Shown here piece by piece: positions 43,889 through 53,087 of a stretch of DNA of 64,000 bases. The stretch is taken from the NCBI GenBank assembly GCA_958510825.1, contig OY294049.1, forward strand, positions 22,458,945-22,522,944, written 5' to 3'. Position numbers and translations under genes: made by a program. This DNA comes from Brachypterus glaber (lineage: Eukaryota; Arthropoda; Insecta; Coleoptera; Kateretidae). The notes beneath the pieces were generated by a model. That model was given only the letters and a program-made list of their open reading frames with translations. It did no database searches and was not told the DNA's origin. How positions within the stretch are numbered: position 1 is the first letter of the stretch; each line of letters starts with the position of its first letter.

Positions 43889-43909
43889 GGATTCGAACCA
43901 ACTAGGCTA
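43889..43909 (-). other. fused A-box/B-box tRNA remnant
   Basis: On the minus strand TAGCCTAGTTGG (an A-box match) runs directly into GGTTCGAATCC (a consensus B box). The anticodon region between them is missing, so this is a decayed tRNA or SINE head. Confidence 0.4.
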
Positions 43910-43913
43910 CCGA

Positions 43914-44045
43914 GAAATGAAAATTTAAAAACAAAATAAAATCACATTCTTAATAATATTGAAATGAAAATTTAAAAACAGAATAAAATCACATTCTTAA
44001 TAATATTTAGAATGTTATTTTATTTTGTTTTTAAAAATTCATTTC
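43914..44045. repeat. 47-bp tandem duplication plus inverted copy
   Basis: GAAATGAAAATTTAAAAACA...AATAATATT occurs at 43914-43960 and 43961-44007, followed directly by its inverted copy (44009-44043, ending AAATTCATTTC). Confidence 0.85.
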
Positions 44046-46632
44046 TTTGGTATATGCGGATTTTCGGGGTCCACTAGTGATGCTATCTTTTTCTTTTAAT
44101 AGAACCGATTTATATAGTCGTCCTTCTTTGACAGACACCCGCCGTTGATAATTTTTACATCGGCACTTAGTGCTACTAAGAGTGCCGATGTATTGAAATC
44201 TTCGCCGAAAAGTCAAAATCTTTGACCATGTTTTTTTCAGATTTCTCGACGTTTTAGACCTTTCTGAATCGAAATCAGTAAAAAAAAATTTTTCGTCCAC
44301 CTGTCTGTCTCTGTCTGTAAACTCGATAACTCTATTTTTAAATAAGATTTCGACAAGCGGTTTTTTGCATATTGTTTCTTATCGTATTTCGAAGAGCTGA
44401 TTAGATTTTGGGTGTAAACGATTGGGGGTAAGGGGGTAAGAATGGGGTAAAACTCCTATTTTTAGCGCTTTTTGGTTATATTTAAGGCAATTATTATTGT
44501 ATTTTATTAATTTAGCACTTATATGAAAGATAATTTTAAATTGGTCAAAAAATGTAACAAACTATTCTTTCTTAAAATGCATTGTTTTCGAGATATTGGC
44601 GTTTAAAGCAGTAAAATGTTTTTTTAGCATCTCACTTATGTATAACCCGATTTCAAAAAATTATATTTTAAATGAAAGTTTTTTTAAGCCCTATAAAAAT
44701 GTTACATACAGTTTTTTGCTAGAATATAACGTTTTGGAGATACAGACTTTCAAACTTAAATAAATTATGCAGGTGTATTAATGTTTGCCTATTCACGTGA
44801 TCACACAACTTTCCTTTTCATACCGTTTCAAATTAGTGCCTAGTGCCTAGTGCCGATGTTTTTACAAGGTGCTTGCAACTGTTCAGCTGGTTGACATTTA
44901 AGTAAAATTAATTGTTATTTTATAATGTGCTAATAAAATAAAATATTATATTACCTTAGCTGGTGATACCTAAAAGTATATTTTTTAAATAAAATTATGG
45001 ACCAAATAATTTTAACCTGCCCAAAAAAAATATGCCCATTATATCGCTTTATGTTTATAAAACATTTGTAAATTGATGATTTAGTTTCCTTTTTTAGGAT
45101 CTTTCTTGTTTTTTTCTACAATTTTCTTCTTGCTTTTTTAAAACCTATTTGTGTTTTCCTCAAATGTGAAAATATGACAATGAATTTAAAACACAAGTTA
45201 GTCAATATAGGGAATTAATTTTGTTCTGTCAACCAGACAAATGAGCATCAACGTTTTTCATGAGCCTGTCATTTTAGGTACTAAAGACGTTAAAAAACTA
45301 CTGCTTTTTCTATGCTTTTTCATTACAAATATTTCGAATAATTTTATATTCTGTTATAATGACAGTCTGTCATATTATGAATATATGCTTGATCTATTGG
45401 TTTCGCCCTCGTTTCGGTAAATAAACTTTTTTCTTACCGATGCGAGTCTCATATCATCAATCAGTTTTGTATGTAGATCGACAATATTTCATGTCTGCGT
45501 TATAGTGACGTCTAAAAATATATGTATTAGTAAAAATATCAAATAAATCTTTCTCCTAGAAAAAATGTTCAGATTTATATATAAAGTGCATTTGATTTTT
45601 CTACGTCAGGCGTCGCGACGCGTCGTGTCAGATAAGAAGTCAACAATAAAAATAAACAAACTGTTTAGAACAGCATTATAAAGAAATATGTTGCTACAGC
45701 TGAAGTCAAGCTTTTATGCAATAACACTTTCAATAAATAAATATACAGGGTAACTGGCATTCCAAAATTTAAGAGGTGATTCTAAATCCAAAAATATGAA
45801 AAAAAATCCTATAAAGGTTTTTCTTTTTTTAATCCTGCAAGGTTATTCTTAATTTTAAACTAAGCAAACGTAATAAATAAATAAATAAAACATTTTTGGT
45901 GGCACAAAATGTTACATCCTCTTAAATGCATTTTTTTTTGAAAACGGTTGCTCCTATAGTTACTCAAGAAATCTACTATATTTTTTACAAGATCCCAAAA
46001 AATACTCAAAATAGTTTGGGGCAAAAATGTGTTAACCTCTTGTCTACCAGTGTATCAAATTTGTAACAAACCCAACAAATAAGAAAAAATATTTTAAAAG
46101 TATCAGTTTTCACCATTGTATTATGTTTGTAAACTAATTTTTTACAGGATTTTAAGGCACAAACAATCCCATCAATTATATTTTTTTTTATGAAACACGC
46201 GTAAACTGAAATGATTAGCAAATTAAGTGCGTCAATAAAAAAATTGACATTTTTGAAATCAATATATTTCAAAGACCTCTAGCCCCCTTTAAATAATTTT
46301 TCTTTTACCCAAAAGGTTGGTCTTTGGCTTTTATTGCAATGATAAAAATTTAAAAAAAACAAGTATTTATACGTATACAGAGTTCACCAAAATAAATAAA
46401 TACCACTTTTTTGTATAAAATAAAAATTGAAACAAAATATACATTATTATTGACTTAACTTCCTAATTTTAGCTTATTTTTACAAAAAAATATTTTTTCC
46501 TATTAGCAAGAGGTTAAGCTTTACACATTTTGACCGTCTAGGCCTTTGAGTAAATTCAAAAAAATAAATTAAAATAAACTAATTGCCCTTATTAATTACA
46601 TTCAATTATTAATTAACTGAAAAAGGCAAATC
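44046..46632. other. intronic DNA
   Basis: No exon. A short hairpin CATCGGCACT...AGTGCCGATG lies at 44158-44190, and the same GTGCC(T)AGTGCCGATG motif recurs near 44840. 45880-46020 is a dispersed repeat inverted relative to 340-520. Confidence 0.5.
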
Positions 46633-46710
46633 GGCGCCAGTGAGAATCGAACTCACGCTAGTTGGCTAGTAGACTTGTCATGTACAGACGCGGTAGACCA
46701 CTATCCCAAT
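46633..46710 (-). other. tRNA-derived sequence (SINE head or tRNA pseudogene)
   Basis: The minus strand holds an A-box-like GATAGTGGTCTACC, a 5-bp T stem with loop (GTGAG TTCGATT CTCAC) containing the B box, and a terminal TGGCGCC. The 5' side has no complement to TGGCGCC, and the middle contains an extra CTAG-CCAA-CTAG hairpin, so no normal cloverleaf forms. It is likely of RNA polymerase III origin but not a working tRNA gene. Confidence 0.45.
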
Positions 46711-47047
46711 CCTCCCATTTACTACTACTATACATGCAAAAACTCGTGGCTCTAGCCTAAAGGATACCAGAGTTATGAATTAAAAACTTTATTTCTAGTA
46801 CAATTTTAAAGGGCCGTTGCTTATTGCCCGACCAACCTTTATAGGAGTTATCTCTATAAGTAAATAGTACCAAATGTCAAGTGATCCCTCATTTGAATGG
46901 TTTTTTGATTTTGGTTTCAACAGTGTTTTGTTTTTAAAAATACGGTCAACGGTTTTCGTGTTATTCGAAATTTATTTTTTCAGAATGATACACTAAAAAA
47001 ACGTTGGGGCAATATTTTTTTGCTTGCTACAATTAGAAATTTGGTAT
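46711..47047. other. intronic DNA
   Basis: Nothing recognised. Confidence 0.5.
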
Positions 47048-47105
47048 GGATCCTTAAAATCCAAGTTTTTTTTCTGGTAACCAAAAAACTTGGACTTTAA
47101 GGATC
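47048..47105. repeat. short fold-back
   Basis: GGATCCTTAAAATCCAAG and CTTGGACTTTAAGGATC are inverted around T7CTGGTAACCA6. Confidence 0.8.
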
Positions 47106-48276
47106 TGGTAAGCACAAAATCTTATCTTGTTGGCCTTACCAGATTACTGGTTGCAGAAAAATAGTTGTTCCCTATTTAACTATTAATCCGGTTGACCCAA
47201 CCAGATATATTTTTCAGTGTATCTTTGACAAAATACAAGTTTCTTAAAAGGCAATATTTGACCCATAAATACATAAATACATATTATCGTTTTTATATAT
47301 TTTCTTTCATTACAAGAATAGAATATCAGTCGGTAAACTGAAAAATACTTTTTTGTAATTACTCTTATGAGCGGTCTTAAATATTTAATATTTAATGCTG
47401 ATGTTAAATGCATTAAATAATTTTACAATTTTCTTTTAATATGAAAATTATTATCAATTTGTAGTAAAAATACAATAAATAAAGTAAATGCCATTAAATA
47501 TTTATCGGTAAAATTAAATTTAAATTTTTATTTTATCGTAATCACAACTAACATTATTTTATTTTATGTCCGTGAATTGATTATTAATAGATAAAAGTAG
47601 ATAATATCTATATTATGGCTTTAAGAAATAAAGAATTGCTTAATAAGCAAAAAACATTGATAATAACGAGGTAAAATTCATATTTTTATTGCTTTGGGCC
47701 TTGTCAGATACTGCGCCTAAAAATTAAACTGTAGTTCTTTCCATAAGCTGTGTTAAACGTCTGTTTAGGTATAACTTAATTCATAGAATTATGTAATATA
47801 TAGTAAGAAAAAGCGAGAAATATCTCTGTCCAAGGTTTGTGGACATTTAATTTTGGATTATTAATGTAGATTATATGTAAAGCTAAGGGTTAAATGCGAA
47901 AAAAAAGTATTATCTTATTCCCTTGCAAGGTCTTCTGACTAGGTCTAGTATTTCTTCTCTGGAATGCTGTAGATACACCTTTATCATAGAGCGCGCGATA
48001 GCATTTGTGGTAAGCAGTTTGACTATATAATCATAGAAAGTTCATAGCTTTGATTGTGTGATTTTTCATGCGAGGGTACAATAAACACGCGTGCTAAACG
48101 TGTACGTGTTGTAGAGCCATTGAATACTAATTACTGACTGGCATCGGACGCGGCTGATCTATATTGATGTCGGAATGAATACTACTGTTCGCAAGGTCAA
48201 GCGCCAAAAAATAATCAAATATATATATAAAGTTAAGAAATTCTTGATCCTTACTCATATTGGAGTTGATTTAAAT
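47106..48276. other. intronic DNA
   Basis: Nothing recognised. Confidence 0.5.
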
Positions 48277-48506
48277 AAACCATAGAAAAAATGTTATCTC
48301 TCCAAAATATAAATTTATTGTCTATTAAACTAACATTACAGCGACAATTGTTTCGACTTTTTTAACATAAAGTCATTTTCAAGTTTATAAATTTAAAAAC
48401 TTGAAAATGACTTTATGTTAAAAAAGTCGAAACAATTGTCGCTGTAATGTTAGTTTAATAGACAATAAATTTATATTTTGGAGAGATAACATTTTTTCTA
48501 TGGTTT
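48277..48506. mobile_element. perfect fold-back with 110-bp arms
   Basis: Arms 48277-48386 and 48397-48506 appear to be exact reverse complements around a 10-base loop. Near the loop the right arm reads TTGAAAATGACTT...AAGTCGAAACAATTGTC, the same layout as the Penelope terminal hairpin (UGA-core, U, stem, GAAAC, GUC). It may therefore be an inverted dimer of a Penelope- or retrozyme-like 3' end. Confidence 0.88.
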
Positions 48507-48799
48507 ATATATATAAAGACAAAAATGCTTCTCGGAAACAAAATAAGAAGAATTCAATAATATTAATAAAAATTGTTATTAATAAAAAGAAAGTAAGGGA
48601 GGATTAAACATTATACATTTAAAAAGAGCGATATTTCTTTTATATCTTGTATTCTTTATACATTCTTTAATAAACATTATAGGGTGGTATAGATTTCTCG
48701 TTAAACCATAGGTCCCGGTGTACAACAAAGAAAATCAGAATCAGAAAAATAAAAAAATTAGTGATTGTTAAATCTCTGGGGTATAAAATTCCCATGATG

Positions 48800-48809
48800 G
48801 GTATAAATA

Positions 48810-48840
<31 letters not shown>

Positions 48841-48842
48841 AA
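48800..48842. repeat. (AAAT)n microsatellite
   Basis: About nine AAAT repeats. The low-complexity open frame across it is not a gene. Confidence 0.9.
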
Positions 48843-49194
48843 ACCATTGTGATAAGGTAAAATGGACTAAAAAGTCCAATTGTCAGGCTTGATCTAACAC
48901 TAGAAACTAGTAATACAGCAAATATCAAGGATTTTTAGTCTTCCAAAAAATATATTGCCAACTATTTTAGTGTCTTATGGAAATTTATGTCCTCTTAACT
49001 ATGACTGGTAGCTGTCAGACGAACGAAAAAAGGCAGTCAGTAAGAGCAAACTTCAAGGACTTTAAGTCTTTCTCGCTTTAAAAATACATTTTTGTCTTAT
49101 TCAGTATTCAGAATTTGAATTTTAGATTCTATTTGCACCGTAAATTGTTCATTTTCTATGCGACTAAACTTAAACTAAAGCATAAATTACTTAC

Positions 49195-49354
49195 ATTTGA
49201 CATCCAAGTGCACGGGATTACTTTCCCCATCGCCTTCTTGATTGTGTCCCACGCAGGTGTAATGGCCGGACCGCGCTTTTGTAATGGATTGCAAAACCAA
49301 ACTTTGGTTACTCACTATCGTGTTTGTTTGTGCGTTATTATAAAGTTGTTTTCC
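49195..49354 (-). CDS. sidestep-like receptor, second half of an Ig domain
   Basis: Exon of 160 bases with acceptor CATTGTTTTCAG before 49354 and donor AAAT|GTAAGT at 49195/49194; phase 0 at the start and 1 at the end. The translation begins GKQLYNNAQ and includes IVSNQSLVLQSI, SGHYTCVGHNQEGDGESNP and ends HLDVK. The SNQSLVLQ and YTCxxxNxEG motifs are classic for the third/fourth Ig domain of sidestep proteins, and the second Ig cysteine is in YTC. Splicing to the upstream exon gives SWRHN-GKQL, restoring a continuous Ig fold. Downstream, codon T|TC completes VKF-IPTC. The flanking introns are about 7.6 and 16 kb. Confidence 0.92.
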
Positions 49355-49540
49355 CTGAAAACAATGACAACAATGGAAGAAAACATACACACAAAATTAA
49401 ATTCTGTTATGTTAGGTTGTAAAACAGTGTATCAATAATTTTAAAAAATACCAAAGAATGTAACATAGTTTCAAACGAGTAACCACGTCAATAATGCTAA
49501 TATTTTGTAATGAACTAACTCTATCCTAAATTTAAAGGTA

Positions 49541-50004
49541 GAGTACCCTAATGTGACGTTTTCTGTCAAGAATAAGAATGGAGACATTACTTAAAATCTA
49601 GGGAAATGGCAAACCCGCAAAAGTGTTTTCAACCTTTTTCGGATATGCCAAGTTTCTCTTCTATTTATAAATTTGTCAAAATATATTTTTAAGGTTATTA
49701 ATCATGACATATTTTGACAGTCCCGTATGACTTGTTTGTCATACCTCGCATATTTTTGAACTTTTTTTGTTCTCCAGTTAATAAATCATATTCTTTTTTC
49801 ATTCTGTTATTATCAAATAGAGTTTTAAATGAATGAAACCCATTTTCTTCGGACTTAGAGTAACATTTAATAAACCTTTTCTTTGAAAATGTTCACACAT
49901 GTAATTTGTGACATCTAATGCTAAAACTTAGTTACCAACAAACAAATAACAATTTTTATCAGATTTTATTCTTCCTTGACAGGAAACGTCACATTAAGGC
50001 TCTC
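49541..50004. mobile_element. 464-bp MITE with TA target site
   Basis: Termini GAGTACCCTAATGTGACG and CGTCACATTAAGGCTCTC are inverted, with TA on both sides (49539-49540 and 50005-50006). The next bases (TTTTCTGTCAAGAA / TTCCTTGACAGGAAA) continue the symmetry. A fragment of the same end occurs near 27700-27735. Confidence 0.75.
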
Positions 50005-50420
50005 TAGCCTTGACTATGTAGATGACAGATCAACATGCGAATTTAAATGTTATTAATAATAAAAAAAAAATAAAAACCAATTTTTAGTTTACTGATGTTA
50101 CTTTTGAGTCTTCACATGGCTTCTGTTATAATTACAGTCTAATGGATTGTAAAACTTTGGTAACTCGAGTGATAACTATCGTTTTTGTTTGGACTTCGTT
50201 GTAAAGTTGCCTTCCCTGTAAACAGTGTCACACTGTACAATACAATCTCCGAACAAAGCTTATCAGTTTTAGAAACTACTGTAGGTAACAAAAGTTGTGA
50301 CCTGGATTCAATAGATTGTAATAAATTTTCTACCTATGCTATGAAAACAAAGGGGGAGGCAATACTATAAAAGTATTTTCAAAAATAAAATACATTTTAC
50401 ATTTACATTACAGACAAACA
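50005..50420. other. intronic DNA
   Basis: 50125-50235 is a weak, diverged echo of the exon at 49195-49354 and its flank (AATGGATTG.AAAAC..AACTTTGGTAACTC, TATCGTTTTTGTTTG, GTTGTAAAGTTG.CTTCCCTG). It looks like an old duplicated and decayed copy of that exon. Confidence 0.5.
50125..50225 (-). pseudogene. decayed duplicate of the sidestep-like Ig half-exon
   Basis: Same order of blocks as 49262-49354 (TGGATTGTAAAAC versus TGGATTGCAAAAC, CTTTGGTAACTCG versus CTTTGGTTACTCA, TATCGTTTTTGTTTG versus TATCGTGTTTGTTTG, AAAGTTG and TTCCCTG.AAACA). Small indels destroy the reading frame. It lies about 850 bases 5' of the functional exon on the gene's strand. Confidence 0.6.
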
Positions 50421-50423
50421 TTA

Positions 50424-51713
50424 CACAGGCCCACAATTTTTTTTTTCTGAGTCCTGGATTCCAATATGATATTCCTATGTATTTTTTCCCGCTGAAACTG
50501 AATCCGCAACCCGTTTAACCCCCCTACACGTCAGGATTTTGACATAACCTCAAAAAACACCCGAAAAACTACTGAAACCGCTAAAATCATCTATGTCATA
50601 CCACTGTCCCCAAATTGCTAATTCTATAACCCTAGAACCCCATAATCCCCTAACCTATTATACCATAGCCGCATAACCTTAAAACCCCCTAACCTGATTA
50701 AGTAGAAAAATATAGTTTGGGAAAACAGAACAAATTCTTCAGTTTTTTTTTGTGGAACAAAGTCATAGGTAAGTAACTCTATAACCCCAAAATCCTCTAA
50801 CCTCAAAAAAGAAATATTATAAATAACCTCAAAATAACTTCACTTACTATATCCCCTTAATCCCGTTATCCTATTCTGTGGAGAAGTCCGGTTACTGAAA
50901 TTATAACCCCAAACCTCAGAAATGTGGAGTAAGTTTTTTATTGTTGATTTTTTCATATTAGTCTCTAATATTCTCGGAGGTAGCAGGATTTCAAATTTGA
51001 ATAGTAGTAGTAGTGGTAGTAATGGTCTTTCGTTAAATAATTGCGTAAATACCACGAAAAAATTCAATTTCATAAATATTGCAAAAAAGATATTGGATAA
51101 CAAGCTTACTGAGGTATCAGACGTCTGAGAGGTTTTAAAAAAATAATGAAGTAGACCTTCATTCATGACTTCACTCACAAAACTCTTATGATTTCGAAAA
51201 CCGGACTTCTCCACAGAATAGGATGATGGGGTTAAGATGTTAATATATGGGTTTACGGAGCGAAGGGGTTAGGAGGTTATGGTGTGATAGGATTTTAGGG
51301 TTATACAGTTACTATGTTCTATGTTCTACGTTCTATGTTCTATGTTCTATGTTCTACAGTTACTATGTTACTATGTTCTACAAGAAAATTTCACGTAATT
51401 GTTCTGTTTTCCCGAACCAGATTTTTCTACTTAATGAGGTTACGAGGTTTTGAGGTTATGGAGTAATGGTATTCCGAGGTTAGGGGATTATGGGGTTACA
51501 AAATCACAAATTTGGAGCAAGAGGGTGAAAGTGGTATGGAGTAGATGATTTTACCGGTTTCAGTAGTTTTTCGAGTGTTTTTTGAGGTTATGTCAAAATC
51601 CTGACGTGTAGGGGTTAAACGGGTTGCGGATTCGGTTTCAGTGGGAAAAAATACATAGGAATATCATATTGGAATCCAAGACTCACGAAAAAAAATTTTT
51701 TTGTGGGCCTGTG
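50424..51713. mobile_element. 1.29-kb long-TIR non-autonomous element
   Basis: Termini CACAGGCCCAC and GTGGGCCTGTG, flanked on both sides by TTA. Inverted arms of about 480-530 bases (50424-50900 and 51185-51713) include CCTATGTATTTTTTCCCGCTG and CTGTGGAGAAGTCCGG with their complements. The arms resemble those of the Tc1/mariner element at 53088-55959 (shared CCTATGTATTTT..CCGCTGAA and ACATAACCTCAAAAAAC). The centre (50900-51190) has open frames with no recognised motif. The right arm contains a TATGTTC minisatellite (51314-51380). Confidence 0.8.
51314..51380. repeat. (CTATGTT)n minisatellite
   Basis: Imperfect heptamer repeats (TATGTTC, TACGTTC) plus two TTACTATG variants, inside the right arm of the long-TIR element; absent from the left arm. 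Confidence 0.9.
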
Positions 51714-52387
51714 TTATCTGATCAGCTTTAATTTTTGGGCACTCTCTTTTAATCTGTGAAACATAAAAAGCATGAAAAACTGATTTTAAATTAAATTAGG
51801 TTGGGTCAAATTAATGATTTTGAATGTTCTTTGACTAGAGTTAGGAAACAGTAAAAGCTTTAGTACGTCTTAGATTAAAATTTTGACAGTTAAGTGTTAA
51901 ATATGCGTTAAATTAAGGCATATAAATGTTAGCAGTAGGTGAATAATAAATTAGGATCACTACAGGTTTAATGTCAAGAGATACAGAATATCAGGGGCGG
52001 ACAGAAACTGGAATTTCTATTACCGAAAAAAAAAAACGGGTGTATAATATGTGTTTCAAACGTGTTCCAGACTATACTTTTTCTTCGACTAAAAAATTTC
52101 CTAATAATTTTATTGCTTTTTTACTCAATCGCTCAGGTCCACAAAAAGTGTAGTATCTAATTTCAGTGTCATTTTTGATTGTTTAAATTCATTATAATTT
52201 AGTTATTAATAAGCACGTAGATGTCGCCATATGTGTCTATTCCATCACTAAAGCGAGCATATGATATTCTTGCACAGTATGCTAGAATCCAGTAATTCTG
52301 CAACTGAAAATTATTTAAGAATTATGCTACTCTAAAGTATTTGTAGAAAAACTTATCTTTTAGGTTTGAAGTCCCACCGCATGGCTA
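51714..52387. other. intronic DNA
   Basis: Nothing recognised; the open frame at 51971-52153 has no motif. Confidence 0.5.
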
Positions 52388-52597
52388 TGGTCTGTTTTAT
52401 CAAGCAAGAGATTAAATTAAAAATCGCACAGTGAATATTTTCAAAACAGATTCGAATATTGGATGTGCAAATATACTGCGTAGTTTATCTTATAAATCAT
52501 AACTATATTCTATACACAAACATATACTATTCAAACCTGTTGTAAAAATATTTACTGTGCGATTTTTAATTTACTCTCTTGCTTGATGAAACAGACC
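52388..52597. mobile_element. 210-bp fold-back MITE
   Basis: GGTCTGTTTTATCAAGCAAG and CTTGCTTGATGAAACAGACC form the outer ends. AAAAATCGCACAGTGAATATTT is mirrored at about 52545-52570. The loop is about 85 bases. Confidence 0.85.
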
Positions 52598-53087
52598 AAA
52601 GTTCTAAAAATTTTCACCTAAAACGTCAGGCAACTCCGATGTTTTTTTCTGATTATGATTCTGTGATGTATTTTATGAATATTATGTAAAAATTAAAAAA
52701 ATCGTTAGATGGCCTTTTTGTAGCATCGTCTTAAACTTAACACTTTAACCAAGGAATAGGGATTCAACTTTGACTTAACAAAAACAAGCTTCCTTATAGA
52801 TTTTAAGCTGCGAATCCATATCTGTTCTTAAAATATAGTAACATTGTGTAGTTTTTGCAAAATATTTTATTTTCAGGAATATGAAATTTTTACCAAGTTT
52901 GGGAGTCAACGTCAAAGAGTTTTAATTCTTTTTCAGCCTGTATGAATGTGTCGTATATTTAAGTTTATATGTATAAACATAAAAATGATCCACTAAGGCT
53001 CTATTTCAAATACGGCAAAACTCATTTTCTAAGTACTTGTATTGACTTTAAATTAGCCAAAACATAAGTAAGTTACTGTACATGATA
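52598..53087. other. intronic DNA
   Basis: GACGATGCTACAAAAAGG...CTGATTATGATTCTGTG at 52640-52740 is inverted relative to 56725-56810 (CAGAATCATAATCAG...GACGATGATGCAAAAA), about 3.3 kb apart on the other side of the Tc1 element. No gene. Confidence 0.5.

Noticed and set aside
46633..46710. Functional tRNA gene
   Set aside because: The 3' TGGCGCC has no complementary 5' acceptor strand and the anticodon arm does not form a 7-base loop.
48667..48879. Hydrophobic open frame that could be a membrane-span exon of the sidestep-like gene
   Set aside because: Its hydrophobic run is the translation of the (AAAT)n microsatellite, it lacks splice sites, and it lies between exons that already splice in phase.
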